Below, piece after piece: positions 36,243 through 46,566 of a stretch of 64,000 nt of DNA (its first letter is position 1; each line of letters starts with the position of its first letter). Source of the stretch: Streptococcus pseudopneumoniae (GTDB lineage Bacteria; Bacillota; Bacilli; Lactobacillales; Streptococcaceae); contig NZ_JUUZ01000010.1 of NCBI RefSeq assembly GCF_001074155.1, positions 1 to 64,000 on the forward strand. Direction: 5' to 3'. A model generated the notes under the pieces. It was not told where the DNA came from. It made no database searches and saw only the letters and a program-made list of their open reading frames with translations. A program made the translations under genes and the position numbers.

Positions 36243-37796
36243 TTATTTTAATTTATAGAGTTTAAAATCTTTGAATTCACTTTGAACCGCTTGATAATTT
36301 TCAGCTAAGAGCTGCTCAACTTCTGTCCATAGACTTGTTTTTGTATTCACTACAATCATCTTTGGTTGATTATCTCTCAGATCATTAACAAGCTTGGTAC
36401 GATTTTCACCAAGTCCTGTATGCAATCTAGGCGAAAGCAACTGACTCGCAGCTAAACGTTCACTAGCCTTATAACTACTTGTCAGATTATCCCAAACATA
36501 GATACGATCTGTAGCTTGAGTTTCCCCTTTGACCTTGGTTTCGATGGCTGTACGTTCTTGATATAGTTCTGCATGAAGTAAATATCGTGATACTACAGGT
36601 GCTAAGAATAGGTAAGCAAGAGCTAAAATTGGTAGATAGATATTTCCTTTTACAAAAGCTCCCCACACCGAAGTTTCTTCTCTAGATCGTCTACGGCGAT
36701 TCGCTCCTTCCGCTTTCTCTGTTGGAATTCGTGTCAGCAAAAGAAGCGATAAGAAAGGAAGGAACTCAATCATACGACTACCATTGATAAGATCCGTAGA
36801 AAAAATTTCTAAAACTAATACCAAAATGACAGCTATTGAAGCAGTGATTGATAAGACTGATTGCTTCAATGGTTTATATTTGAAGAGACCTGTCAATGCT
36901 AGCGTCAATGCTCCAAGAGCAATTGCTAACAATCCATAAAAGAGGATATTGTCGAGTAATCCCGAGTTAGACGTAAAGTTTAAACTATCTAATGGATAAA
37001 GGATTTGACTAATCGCATTTCCAAAGCTACCTTTATAAGCTGTATAATATCCGATTGGATAAAAGAGAATTGAAAAACCAAAGCCCGCTGCAAAAAATTG
37101 GTAGACACCATGAGCCAAATTTTTGCGACCAACATTAAAAGCTGTTACAGCAAAAAACAAGACAAAGGCGTACAAAGTTGTAACCAAAGGTGCAAAGAAA
37201 AATGCTAGAGTTAAGCTAGCTCCAATACGGATAAATCCTTTGTCAAGGCTTGGTTCTGACAAATAAGCTGTTACTAAATTCAAAGCATAGAACAAGAATG
37301 GGAGGGCTAGAATAGCTGCATAGCCCCCACCAAAACTAAGAGCACTAGCCAGGACATAAAAGACCGTCAACACTTGTTGCGATTGCTTGTTTTGTTCCGT
37401 CAGATTGTAAGCCGAACGGAAAAGAAAGAATCCCGCGCCTACTAAGGCCAACCAATTAAAAACAGCAAACAAAATACTGCCCTTGGTTAAATACTGTAAA
37501 AAGTAATAGAGGAGACCACTAGTTCCAAAATAATCTGTGTAGACATCTCCGCTCTGATGCATAGCCCATCCAATATAAAAATCCTGAGACTGCTCCGGAC
37601 TTATTAACCCTAAGAAGAAGGGTAAAATTACGGACACAAGGACCACTAGAGTACTCAAAATGAGGATATTCAAAAATGGTAAGCGGGCAGGCTGACGAGT
37701 TTCAACCTCGAGTTGCTCCTCATTTTCTAATGGAGCATCCTGACTTCCCATCCAAGTTGGAGTTGGTTCGTCTTCTAATCTGCCATATACGTTCAT
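36243..37796 (-). CDS. Polytopic membrane protein, possibly GT-C type glycosyltransferase-like
   Basis: 517-residue integral membrane protein. A 40-residue acidic cytoplasmic start precedes about 10-11 hydrophobic segments, and a soluble C-terminal part (about 430-517, DRIYVWDNLTSSYKASERL) lies outside. The early extracytoplasmic loop SQDFYIGWAMHQSGDVYTDYFG has the acidic pattern of GT-C enzymes, but no catalytic assignment is secure. In S. pneumoniae a competence-induced gene called ccs4 lies near nrdD; this may correspond, but I could find no combox (TACGAATA) upstream. Confidence 0.85.
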   Translation of the reverse strand: MNVYGRLEDEPTPTWMGSQDAPLENEEQLEVETRQPARLPFLNILILSTLVVLVSVILPFFLGLISPEQSQDFYIGWAMHQSGDVYTDYFGTSGLLYYFLQYLTKGSILFAVFNWLALVGAGFFLFRSAYNLTEQNKQSQQVLTVFYVLASALSFGGGYAAILALPFLFYALNLVTAYLSEPSLDKGFIRIGASLTLAFFFAPLVTTLYAFVLFFAVTAFNVGRKNLAHGVYQFFAAGFGFSILFYPIGYYTAYKGSFGNAISQILYPLDSLNFTSNSGLLDNILFYGLLAIALGALTLALTGLFKYKPLKQSVLSITASIAVILVLVLEIFSTDLINGSRMIEFLPFLSLLLLTRIPTEKAEGANRRRRSREETSVWGAFVKGNIYLPILALAYLFLAPVVSRYLLHAELYQERTAIETKVKGETQATDRIYVWDNLTSSYKASERLAASQLLSPRLHTGLGENRTKLVNDLRDNQPKMIVVNTKTSLWTEVEQLLAENYQAVQSEFKDFKLYKLK

Positions 37797-37840
37797 TCGC
37801 TCTCTCCTATATTTTAATTTGTTCTAGTATATCAAAAAGT

Positions 37841-37975
37841 CTAGTTCTTGTCAGCCTTGGGCGGACGTTCGCTCAACTTTTCAGACAAGGTAACAAAGCG
37901 TTCAATCTCATAAAAACGATGATATGAAACTCTTTTATAGCGGTCTAAAAAATTTTTTTCTTCTACTGTCAGCAT
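37841..37975 (-). CDS. Small hypothetical protein (44 aa)
   Basis: 44-residue charged protein, start MLTVEEKNFLDRYKRVSYHRF and end SERPPKADKN. The ATG at 37973-37975 is 8 nt from AAGGAG; an ATG two codons upstream is too close. The initiation region AAGGAGAAATGACTATG is almost the same as that of comX. It lies 44 bp upstream of the polytopic membrane protein gene and is probably cotranscribed. No motif recognised. Confidence 0.75.
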   Translation of the reverse strand: MLTVEEKNFLDRYKRVSYHRFYEIERFVTLSEKLSERPPKADKN

Positions 37976-38021
37976 AGTCATTTCTCCTTTTCTCTTAATT
38001 CGAAAAATGAAGAAAAAACTA

Positions 38022-38058
38022 AAAAAGCTGAATCCTTCAATAGAGAATTCAGCTTTTT
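38022..38058. terminator. Terminator of mnmG (bidirectional shape)
   Basis: 12-bp stem (38022-38033 with 38047-38058) with a 13-nt loop and A/T tails on both sides, overlapping the region just after the mnmG stop codon. Confidence 0.85.
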
Positions 38059-38062
38059 ATTT

Positions 38063-39979
38063 TTAGTCAGCTTTCTTTTCTAAGTTTTTAGAAATGCTTC
38101 GATTTTTCCCTTCCAGATACACCATAAGAATAGAAATATCTGCTGGGTTCACACCTGAAATACGGCTAGCTTGGCCGATGGTTTCCGGATTGATGAGCTT
38201 GAACTTCTGACGAGCTTCAGTCGCAATAGAATCAATATCATCCCAGTCAATATTCGCTGGAATCCGTTTTTCTTCCATGCGTTTCATCTTGGCAACCTGA
38301 TCCATGGCTTTTGAGATATAACCTTCGTACTTGATTTCTGTTTCAATCAATTCGATAATCTTGTCATCTAACTCTTCAGCAGCAGGTCCGATGAAAGCCA
38401 CCACATCTTGGTAAGAGACTTCTGGGCGACGAAGGAATTCCTTGGCTGTCACCGCATCTGTCAATGGCTTGAAGCCCATCTCCTCAACCTTAGCATTTGT
38501 TTCCTTGACTGGCTTGAGTTTGATGCTGTCTAAACGCTTCATTTCATTTTCAAATTGATTTTTCTTGATTTCAAAACGAGCCCAACGTTCATCATCAACA
38601 AGCCCAATCTCGCGCCCCATCTCAGTCAAACGCATATCGGCATTGTCATGACGGAGGATGAGTCGGTATTCTGCACGACTGGTCAAGAGACGGTAAGGTT
38701 CAATGGTCCCCTTAGTTACCAAGTCATCAATCATCACTCCGATATAACCGTCGCTTCGTTTTAGAATTAACTCAGGCTTACCTTGGATTTTCAGCGCTGC
38801 GTTGATACCCGCGATAATCCCTTGACCAGCAGCTTCTTCATATCCAGACGTTCCATTTGTCTGGCCAGCAGTGAAAAGTCCTGAGATTTTCTTGGTTTCC
38901 AGAGTCGCACGCAATTGATGAGGCAAGACCATGTCGTACTCGATAGCATAACCTGTACGCATCATTTCTGCATTTTCCAAACCTTTGATAGAATGAACCA
39001 GATCACGTTGGACATCCTCAGGAAGACTGGTTGAGAGACCTTGCACATAAACTTCTTCTGTGTTTCGTCCTTCTGGCTCAAGGAAAAGTTGGTGGCGTTC
39101 CTTGTCTGCAAAACGCACAATCTTATCCTCAATCGACGGACAGTAACGAGGTCCCACTCCCTTGACCACACCTGTAAACATAGGCGCACGATGGAGGTTG
39201 TTTTGGATAATCTCATGACTGGTACCATTGGTGTAGGTCAACCAGCATGGAACCTGGTCTTTAACATAATCTTCATCACGTGAAGTGTAAGAGAAGTGAT
39301 TTGGTGTTTCATCTCCTGGCTGAATCTCTGTCACATCATAGTTGATAGAGGAAGCCTTGACGCGTGGAGGCGTTCCTGTCTTGAAACGACCGATTTCAAG
39401 TCCAAGTTCCTTGAGATTATCAGCTAGGTTAATAGAAGCTAGGCTGTGGTTTGGCCCTGATGAGTACTTGAGATCTCCGATGATGATTTCCCCACGAAGG
39501 GCTGTCCCTGTGGTCACGATAACAGCCTTGGCAACATACTCTTGATGGGTAGCTGTACGAACACCGACAACCTTGCCATCTTCCACCAAAATCTCATCAA
39601 TCATGGTTTGACGAAGGGTGAGGTTGTCTTGGTTTTCAACCGTCTTGCGCATTTCCTTAGAGTAAAGTTCCTTATCAGCCTGCGCACGAAGGGCACGGAC
39701 AGCTGGTCCCTTCCCAGTGTTGAGCATCTTCATCTGGATGTAAGTCTTGTCAATGGTTTTAGCCATTTCGCCACCAAGGGCATCTACCTCACGCACGACA
39801 ATCCCCTTGGCAGAACCACCGATAGAGGGATTACATGGCATGAAAGCCAGCATTTCAATGTTGATGGTCGCAAGCAAGACCTTGCAACCCATACGGCTAG
39901 CTGCTAGAGAAGCCTCGACCCCAGCATGTCCCGCACCGATTACAATAATATCGTATTCTTCCGTAAAATTATAAGTCAT
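38063..39979 (-). CDS. mnmG: tRNA U34 carboxymethylaminomethyl-modifying enzyme MnmG (GidA)
   Basis: 638-residue FAD enzyme that with MnmE installs the cmnm5 group at wobble U34 of several tRNAs. The FAD-binding motif GAGHAG is at 15-20, [13 protein letters not shown] is conserved, and the C-terminal domain ([20 protein letters not shown]) binds MnmE. Length and ends fit the family. It is downstream of a Nudix gene and mnmA, another U34-modifying enzyme, an arrangement also known from pneumococci. Confidence 0.97.
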   Translation of the reverse strand: MTYNFTEEYDIIVIGAGHAGVEASLAASRMGCKVLLATINIEMLAFMPCNPSIGGSAKGIVVREVDALGGEMAKTIDKTYIQMKMLNTGKGPAVRALRAQADKELYSKEMRKTVENQDNLTLRQTMIDEILVEDGKVVGVRTATHQEYVAKAVIVTTGTALRGEIIIGDLKYSSGPNHSLASINLADNLKELGLEIGRFKTGTPPRVKASSINYDVTEIQPGDETPNHFSYTSRDEDYVKDQVPCWLTYTNGTSHEIIQNNLHRAPMFTGVVKGVGPRYCPSIEDKIVRFADKERHQLFLEPEGRNTEEVYVQGLSTSLPEDVQRDLVHSIKGLENAEMMRTGYAIEYDMVLPHQLRATLETKKISGLFTAGQTNGTSGYEEAAGQGIIAGINAALKIQGKPELILKRSDGYIGVMIDDLVTKGTIEPYRLLTSRAEYRLILRHDNADMRLTEMGREIGLVDDERWARFEIKKNQFENEMKRLDSIKLKPVKETNAKVEEMGFKPLTDAVTAKEFLRRPEVSYQDVVAFIGPAAEELDDKIIELIETEIKYEGYISKAMDQVAKMKRMEEKRIPANIDWDDIDSIATEARQKFKLINPETIGQASRISGVNPADISILMVYLEGKNRSISKNLEKKAD

Positions 39980-39987
39980 TTTCTCTC

Positions 39988-40443
39988 CTATTCTTCAAGA
40001 TGAATGTGTCTTAGTTGGCCGTCCCAATCTGGCAGGGCTGTTTTTAAAAAGGCTGGAACTAGTTGGAAATCCTCAAGCTTGTCCAAGTCAATCCACTCAC
40101 AAGGTTGCCTTTTCTCATCTTCCTGCATGGTCAATGGGGCATCCCCAAGTAAGTCTACCAGATAATGAAACTCGATATTGTGGTAGGAAACACCGTCCTG
40201 TTCAAAACGATTTTCAACCACAAAAGCTAGTGCCCCAGCTTGAGCTTTGACACCCAGTTCTTCACCCACTTCGCGCACTAGGGCATCTTCCGTACTTTCA
40301 TTTACTTGGATCGCACCGCCAATAGTATAATACTTGCCCTTGTCTTGGGTGACTAGAAGCTTGCCATTCTGGAGAATCAAAGCTGTCGCTCGAACGCCAA
40401 AAACCGTATTTCCCACTTTTGTCCGAAAGTCTTGCTGAGTCAT
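39988..40443 (-). CDS. Nudix hydrolase
   Basis: 151-residue Nudix protein that likely hydrolyses a nucleoside diphosphate derivative. The Nudix box is complete: [24 protein letters not shown] spans about 42-65, with the REVGEE metal ligands; I cite only its key residues. It lies 8 bp upstream of mnmG. Substrate cannot be read from sequence; MutT-type 8-oxo-dGTP activity is one option. Confidence 0.93.
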   Translation of the reverse strand: MTQQDFRTKVGNTVFGVRATALILQNGKLLVTQDKGKYYTIGGAIQVNESTEDALVREVGEELGVKAQAGALAFVVENRFEQDGVSYHNIEFHYLVDLLGDAPLTMQEDEKRQPCEWIDLDKLEDFQLVPAFLKTALPDWDGQLRHIHLEE

Positions 40444-40584
40444 TCTTGTCCTTTCCCTTTAAACGACACAAAAACAGTCAAAACTCGAAAGAAGTGCAGG
40501 ACAAAAAAGCCTGCAACATCCATGAGCTTTGACCATCATTTCTATTGCTTTTATTATTGTAGCAAATTGAGAACATTTGTCAAT

Positions 40585-41774
<1,190 letters not shown>

Positions 41775-41938
41775 TTGAGCAGTTTTCATTATAACATTCT
41801 TAGATAGAGAAGACAAGGAAGATGCTGACAAACCTAGCCACCTCTTTTATAAATACACGAAGATAGAATACAAAAGAAATTAATTCATCCCTATACCTCT
41901 ATTCTCTTTAAAAACTTATTTTTAAAATCAATTAAAAA

Positions 41939-41947
41939 TGATATACT
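41939..41947 (+). promoter_or_regulatory. Extended -10 promoter of the uORF/surface protein transcript
   Basis: TGATATACT (41939-41947) is an extended -10 box; the -35 is poor and A/T rich. Predicted start is near 41954, right at the uORF Shine-Dalgarno. The 41775-41938 stretch shows no gene. Confidence 0.55.
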
Positions 41948-41968
41948 GTTATAAGGAGGAGTGCGCAC

Positions 41969-42004
41969 ATGATTCCATATATACACCATCATCCATGTGC
42001 GTAG
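41969..42004 (+). CDS. 11-codon upstream ORF (MIPYIHHHPCA) within a hairpin
   Basis: An AAGGAGG Shine-Dalgarno (41953-41959), 9 nt from an ATG, opens the peptide MIPYIHHHPCA and ends at TAG. The start codon lies in an 8-bp perfect stem CGCACATG/CATGTGCG (41964-41971 with 41994-42001) that encloses the peptide frame. The TAG overlaps the AGGA ribosome-binding site of the next gene, whose GTG is 8 nt later in another frame. This is the architecture of a regulatory leader peptide. Three consecutive histidines plus a cysteine could sense histidine supply or bind metal; both are guesses. I do not know a described homologue. Confidence 0.55.
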   Translation: MIPYIHHHPCA

Positions 42005-42011
42005 GACTAAT

Positions 42012-42803
42012 GTGAACAACTACAAAGATATTCTAAAATCAAAAAATACTATTTTTATTATTACACTTATTGCAGGTATTGGACTTTTGACAGGCTTAGT
42101 CCTCCATCAAGAAAAAATCCAAGCAGAGAGAGGGAACGTTGCTCTCATCAAACAACAAAAAAATCAACAAGATGTCGAACAAGTAAAAAACGCCATTAAA
42201 GACTTCAATATTGATTCTGAAACTATTATAGAAGATTGGAAAAAAATTCAAGAATTAAAACCAACTACTGATGAAGGCAAAAAGACATTAGCAGACTTTC
42301 TCGCTTCTACTGCCGATAAAGTCACAAATCATTATAGTGAAAAAGCTTTGAAATTAGATATAAAGGATTCTGATAGCAAGTTTCAAGATAAACAAACACT
42401 TGAGACAGCCATCACTTCCTTGCAAAAAATAGTAGACATCATTAAAAACATTAATTCTGCCAGCGACCAAGTTGCTCTTGAGGAAAAGATAAAACCAATT
42501 CAAGAACTAATCTCTAAATTCCAAAAACAAGTTGAAACCTTGACCAAAAAAGAAGAACAAAAGTCTAACCAGACTGAAACGACTAGTAACGTTCAGGGAG
42601 TAGACACCTACAATTCAGAAGATAGCAACTACACTCCAACCTACACTGAATCATATGGAAGCATTAATAACTCCCAAACATCTGCAACGGACCAATACTC
42701 AACTGGTAGTGCTAGCAGTGGAGGAGATAATGGTGCTAATACAGTAGGCCAAACAGCTGATTCTTCAGGTTCTCAATCAGAGTCTAATAGCCATAGTGAT
42801 TAG
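42012..42803 (+). CDS. Membrane-anchored extracellular protein, function unknown
   Basis: 263-residue protein. One transmembrane helix near the N-terminus (about 13-34, IFIITLIAGIGLLTGLVL) precedes an extracellular, mostly helical and charged region (about 40-185) and a low-complexity tail rich in S, T, N, G and Q (about 190-263). There is no LPXTG sorting signal. A GTG at 42012 with AGGA 5 nt upstream is the likely start; another GTG at 41997 is in frame but lies inside the uORF. It may be translationally coupled to the uORF. It sits where pneumococci carry surface-protein genes, but I do not recognise the family. Confidence 0.75.
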   Translation: MNNYKDILKSKNTIFIITLIAGIGLLTGLVLHQEKIQAERGNVALIKQQKNQQDVEQVKNAIKDFNIDSETIIEDWKKIQELKPTTDEGKKTLADFLASTADKVTNHYSEKALKLDIKDSDSKFQDKQTLETAITSLQKIVDIIKNINSASDQVALEEKIKPIQELISKFQKQVETLTKKEEQKSNQTETTSNVQGVDTYNSEDSNYTPTYTESYGSINNSQTSATDQYSTGSASSGGDNGANTVGQTADSSGSQSESNSHSD

Positions 42804-42930
42804 GTTGAAGTTCGCGATACAAACAGTTCATCTTGCTAATTCGAGTGAAAAATTCTGTAAACATCATCAGCATTAATGAATCTACCATCACTAATCTCTA
42901 AAAAATTGTCTTTCATCAAAAGGCATACAA

Positions 42931-42957
42931 AAAGAGCCTCGAAAGGCTCTTTTTTTA
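42931..42957. terminator. Terminator shared by the surface protein and LysM genes
   Basis: 9-bp perfect stem (42931-42939 with 42944-42952), CGAA tetraloop, T-runs on both strands; it lies between the two convergent genes, just after the LysM stop codon. Confidence 0.92.
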
Positions 42958-42961
42958 TTTC

Positions 42962-43606
42962 TTAGTACCAACCGTTGTTAAGCCAGAAGTTCTTAGCAGC
43001 TGTCCATGAACCGTAACGTCCTGAAACGTAAGCATCTGCTACACGTTCTTGGTTTTCTGCTGAATAGTCACCGTTCAAGTATGAATCTGTCAATTGGTAA
43101 CGTCCGATGTAGCGTCCGTTTGTAGCTGTGTAGCTACCACCTGATTCTTTTTGAGCAATCCATTCTTTCGCTTCTGCTTCAGATCCGCTTACAGTCGCAG
43201 CTGGTGTTGTGCTCTCTTCTGCTACTGGGGCTGGTGTTGCAGCTGCTGGGGCAGAAGTTTCTTCTACTGCTGGAGTTTCTTCTGCAGTCGCTGGGGCTGG
43301 TGTTGAAACCGGAGCTTCAGTATTTGCAGATGGTGCAGGAGTTGTCGTTGCAGGAGTCGCCGCTACTACTGGAGCTTCTCCTTCAATAACTAAAACTTGG
43401 TCAACATAGATGAGGTCAACGTTTTTAATGTTGTTCAATTTAGCCAATTTTTCAACTGTTGTGTTGTAAGTTTCAGCAATTTCTGATAGAGTATCTCCAG
43501 GTTTAACTGTATAAGTTTTTGATTCTTGTGCAAAAGTAAGTGATGGTGCAAGGAAAGCAAGTACAACTGCAAATCCTGCAAGTTTAGTCTTAATGTTTAA
43601 TTTCAT
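42962..43606 (-). CDS. Secreted LysM-domain cell-wall protein
   Basis: 214-residue exported protein. A signal peptide ends after LTFA (about 26), a LysM domain follows (about 31-75, [17 protein letters not shown]), then an A/P/T/E-rich linker (about 78-150), and a C-terminal module (about 150-214, [19 protein letters not shown]) shared with lytic transglycosylase-like streptococcal proteins. The glutamate in KESGG is a plausible catalytic residue. The pneumococcal counterpart is a WalRK-regulated gene, and a WalR-type box lies upstream. Likely role in peptidoglycan remodelling. Confidence 0.93.
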   Translation of the reverse strand: MKLNIKTKLAGFAVVLAFLAPSLTFAQESKTYTVKPGDTLSEIAETYNTTVEKLAKLNNIKNVDLIYVDQVLVIEGEAPVVAATPATTTPAPSANTEAPVSTPAPATAEETPAVEETSAPAAATPAPVAEESTTPAATVSGSEAEAKEWIAQKESGGSYTATNGRYIGRYQLTDSYLNGDYSAENQERVADAYVSGRYGSWTAAKNFWLNNGWY

Positions 43607-43685
43607 TTAAAAAAGTTCTCCTTTTTTCTTATACTACCATGATACCTTTCTAATGTTACTATTTGTTAACGAGTTTGTGTAGAAA

Positions 43686-43702
43686 TGTTACAAAACTGTG
43701 AT
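43686..43702. promoter_or_regulatory. WalR (VicR) box upstream of the LysM gene
   Basis: TGTTAC-AAAAC-TGTGAT fits the WalR motif TGTNAH-N5-TGTNAH on the plus strand. Further TGTTAA and TGTTAT half sites lie at about 43668 and 43752. Known WalR regulon membership of LysM proteins in pneumococci supports it. Confidence 0.6.
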
Positions 43703-43807
43703 TTATTTACTTAAAAAAGCCCTTTTTTGTTACAAAACCCTTGTTATTAAAGCTTTTTAATCTTTTTATATATTTCAGAAAGTAATTAAGCACTTACATC
43801 TAATCTT

Positions 43808-43816
43808 TGCTATAAT
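43808..43816 (+). promoter_or_regulatory. Extended -10 promoter of sdaAB-sdaAA
   Basis: TGCTATAAT, an extended -10 with a perfect TATAAT, about 30 nt before the sdaAB ATG. The -35 is weak. Confidence 0.65.
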
Positions 43817-43846
43817 AGAAGTAAGAATCTTTTTAAGGGGAAACAG

Positions 43847-44518
43847 ATGCAATCACTTCGTTTTCAATCTGTCTTTGATATCATTGGACCAGTCATGATT
43901 GGGCCATCTAGTAGTCACACTGCAGGAGCTGTTCGTATCGGTAAAATCGTTTCATCTATCTTTGATGATACTCCAACGGAGGTTGAATTCCAGCTTTTTA
44001 ACTCTTTTGCAAAAACCTATCGTGGACACGGGACAGACCTTGCCCTTGTAGCTGGTATTTTGGGAATGGATACGGATGATCCTGAAATTCCAAATAGTTT
44101 AGAAATTGCTCATAAGCGTGGCATTAAAATCGTGTGGACCATCCAAAAGGACAGTAATGCTCCCCACCCAAATACCACGAAAATCACTGTTAAGAACGAT
44201 CGTAAGACTATCAGCGTAACAGGAATTTCAATCGGCGGTGGAAATATCCAGGTAACAGAATTAAATGGTTTTGCCGTATCTCTCAACATGAACACCCCTA
44301 CCATCATCATCGTCCATCAGGATGTTCCAGGTATGATTGCTCATGTGACAGAAGCTCTTTCTCGCTTTGGCATCAACATCGCCCAAATGAATGTAACTCG
44401 AGAAAAAGCTGGCGAGAAAGCCATCATGATTATTGAAGTTGATAGTCGCAACTGTGAAGAATCTATCGAAGAGATTCGGAAAATTCCTCATTTGCACAAC
44501 GTCAATTTCTTTCAATAG
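43847..44518 (+). CDS. sdaAB: L-serine dehydratase, beta subunit
   Basis: 223-residue beta subunit of the iron-sulphur L-serine dehydratase, which deaminates serine to pyruvate and ammonia. It starts with the conserved GPSSSHTAGAVRIGK, and an ACT domain occupies about 150-220 (VPGMIAHVTEALSRFGINIA), the likely serine-sensing site. It lies 8 bp upstream of the alpha subunit, with AAGGGG as ribosome-binding site. Confidence 0.95.
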   Translation: MQSLRFQSVFDIIGPVMIGPSSSHTAGAVRIGKIVSSIFDDTPTEVEFQLFNSFAKTYRGHGTDLALVAGILGMDTDDPEIPNSLEIAHKRGIKIVWTIQKDSNAPHPNTTKITVKNDRKTISVTGISIGGGNIQVTELNGFAVSLNMNTPTIIIVHQDVPGMIAHVTEALSRFGINIAQMNVTREKAGEKAIMIIEVDSRNCEESIEEIRKIPHLHNVNFFQ

Positions 44519-44526
44519 GAGAAAAT

Positions 44527-45399
44527 ATGTTTTACTCTATCAAAGAATTAGTCGAACAAGCCGAACTTGATTTCCAAGGAAATGTTGCTGAGCTCATGAT
44601 TAGGACTGAGTTTGAGCTAACTGGTCGTGAGCAAGAAGAAGTTCTCCTCCTCATGGAACGTAACCTCGAAGTCATGAAAGCTTCCGTCGAGCTTGGTCTC
44701 AGCGAAAAGAAATCTCGTAGCGGTTTGACAGGTGGTGACGCTGCCAAGCTAGATCATTACATCAAAAAAGGAAAGACCTTATCAGACTTCACTGTCTTGT
44801 CTGCCGCCCGTAACGCCATTGCCGTTAATGAGCACAATGCCAAGATGGGCCTTGTTTGTGCGACACCAACCGCAGGTAGCGCAGGATGTCTTCCTGCAGT
44901 TCTCACATCTGCTATTCAAAAGTTAGATTTAACGCATGAACAACAGCTTGATTTCCTCTTTGCGGCAGGTGCTTTTGGGCTCGTCATTGCTAACAATTCC
45001 TCTATCTCGGGAGCCGAAGGAGGCTGTCAAGCCGAAGTTGGATCTGCCTCTGCCATGAGCGCTGCTGCCCTAACTCTAGCTGCAGGCGGGACTCCTTACC
45101 AAGCGAGTCAGGCTATCGCCTTCGTTATCAAAAATATGCTCGGTCTTATCTGCGATCCCGTTGCAGGTTTAGTTGAAGTACCATGTGTTAAGCGGAACGC
45201 CATGGGAGCAAGCTTCGCCTTCATCGCAGCTGATATGGCTCTAGCTGGTATCGAATCAAAAATCCCAGTTGATGAAGTGATTGATGCCATGTACCAAGTG
45301 GGCTCTAGCCTTCCAACTGCCTTTCGTGAAACTGCTGAAGGTGGTCTCGCAGCCACACCAACAGGCCGTCGCCTTCAAAAAGAAATCTTCGGCGAATAA
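44527..45399 (+). CDS. sdaAA: L-serine dehydratase, alpha subunit
   Basis: 290-residue alpha subunit carrying the [4Fe-4S] cluster. Cysteines in SAGCLPAVL, LICDPVAGLVEVPCVKRNAMG are the expected ligands and active-site elements. It forms an operon with sdaAB and probably the HAD gene 23 bp downstream. Confidence 0.95.
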   Translation: MFYSIKELVEQAELDFQGNVAELMIRTEFELTGREQEEVLLLMERNLEVMKASVELGLSEKKSRSGLTGGDAAKLDHYIKKGKTLSDFTVLSAARNAIAVNEHNAKMGLVCATPTAGSAGCLPAVLTSAIQKLDLTHEQQLDFLFAAGAFGLVIANNSSISGAEGGCQAEVGSASAMSAAALTLAAGGTPYQASQAIAFVIKNMLGLICDPVAGLVEVPCVKRNAMGASFAFIAADMALAGIESKIPVDEVIDAMYQVGSSLPTAFRETAEGGLAATPTGRRLQKEIFGE

Positions 45400-45422
45400 T
45401 TTCAAGATTACTAGGAGAATCA

Positions 45423-46052
45423 ATGTCATCCTTATCAGCCATCTTTTTTGATCTAGATGGAACCATTGTGGACAGCTCTATCGGTATTCACAATGGTTTC
45501 ACCTATACTTTTGAACAACTGGGAGTCCCTAGTCCAGATGCAAAAACCATCCGTGGTTTTATGGGACCACCTTTGGAAACTAGTTTCGCTAGTTGCTTAC
45601 CAACTGAGCAGATTGAGCTAGCTATCCAGCTTTATCGTTCCTACTATAAGGAAAAAGGAGTCTACGAAGCTCAGCTCTTCCCACAAATCAAGGAACTACT
45701 CACTGAACTAGCTCAACAATATCCTCTCTATATCACGACAACAAAAAATACTCCGACAGCAGTCCATATGACAGCTAATTTTGAAATCGATCATTTCTTT
45801 GACGGCATCTATGGTTCAAGTCCTCAAGCAGTGCACAAGGCAGACGTCATTCGTCAAGCTTTGGCAACTCATAACTTGGACCCAGAAAAAGTGGTCCTTA
45901 TCGGAGATACTAAATTTGATATGATTGGCGCCCAAGAAACTGGCATTAAAAAACTAGCGGTTACTTGGGGATTTGGTGACGAGAAGGACCTCATGACCTA
46001 TCAACCTGACTGGGTCGCACATCAACCAGCAGACATTTTACGTCAACTATAA
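45423..46052 (+). CDS. HAD-family phosphatase (Gph-like)
   Basis: 209-residue haloacid dehalogenase family hydrolase. Motif I is FDLDGTIVDSS (about 10-20), motif II TTTKN, and motif IV GDTKFDMIGAQ. The helical cap between about 20 and 85 places it in subfamily IA, like phosphoglycolate phosphatases, but the substrate is uncertain. It follows sdaAA by 23 bp with AGGAGAA and ends at its own terminator. Confidence 0.9.
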   Translation: MSSLSAIFFDLDGTIVDSSIGIHNGFTYTFEQLGVPSPDAKTIRGFMGPPLETSFASCLPTEQIELAIQLYRSYYKEKGVYEAQLFPQIKELLTELAQQYPLYITTTKNTPTAVHMTANFEIDHFFDGIYGSSPQAVHKADVIRQALATHNLDPEKVVLIGDTKFDMIGAQETGIKKLAVTWGFGDEKDLMTYQPDWVAHQPADILRQL

Positions 46053-46066
46053 TTGAAATCCTAAAC

Positions 46067-46099
46067 AAAAAACACTCCAATTAAATTGAAGTGTTTTTT
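46067..46099. terminator. Terminator after the HAD gene
   Basis: Stem AAAAAACACT-C-CAA with TTG-A-AGTGTTTTTT, one mismatch, 5-nt loop, T-run on the plus strand. It lies between convergent genes and can serve both. Confidence 0.8.
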
Positions 46100-46132
46100 A
46101 ATTTGTGCTTGCTTTGATCTGTCATTTATTAG

Positions 46133-46492
46133 TTAGTTAGTTACTTCCTTGGTTGGCATTGCCAGCAGGACTAAAAGAATAAATCCTCCCATTGGAGCGA
46201 AAGCGAGAAAAATGAAGGCCCAGTGAAAGCCTGCGTCACGTAAACGACGAATTCTTAGAGCGATACTCGGTATGAATATCACTAAATAAAAAATGATATA
46301 AAAACTCAGAATTCCCACACTTGCGATAGGGTCTGCTACTTCTTCTTCAGTGAAGACAGCCTGAAAATAGGTAATATAAAGAGGAATGGATAAAACACTG
46401 TTCATTATCCAAACCCACCAAAAATCCGGACGCGTTGAACGGCCTGTGAAATCTAAAAACCCTTTAAAGAAATTTTTATAAGCGTTAATCAT
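46133..46492 (-). CDS. DUF805 membrane protein (copy 3)
   Basis: 119-residue membrane protein of the DUF805 family with three to four hydrophobic segments. It has the family features NFFKGFLDFTGRSTRPDFWW and LRIRRLRDAGFHWAFIF. It is the last of three tandem paralogues. The frame opens 11 codons upstream, but the ATG at 46490-46492 with GGAG upstream aligns with the others. Function unknown. Confidence 0.9.
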   Translation of the reverse strand: MINAYKNFFKGFLDFTGRSTRPDFWWVWIMNSVLSIPLYITYFQAVFTEEEVADPIASVGILSFYIIFYLVIFIPSIALRIRRLRDAGFHWAFIFLAFAPMGGFILLVLLAMPTKEVTN

Positions 46493-46566
46493 AGGATACT
46501 CCGTATTAGATCTTAAACAAGGCATGAGAACTACTAGACAAGATTCAACCGTAAAACCGAAATCTT

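Noticed and set aside
37797..37990. Combox (TACGAATA) for the membrane protein gene resembling ccs4
   Set aside because: Neither TACGAATA nor its complement occurs upstream of either gene here.
43200..43420. Tandem repeats in the LysM gene as a CRISPR or minisatellite
   Set aside because: It is an A/P/T-rich protein linker with degenerate codons, not exact DNA repeats.
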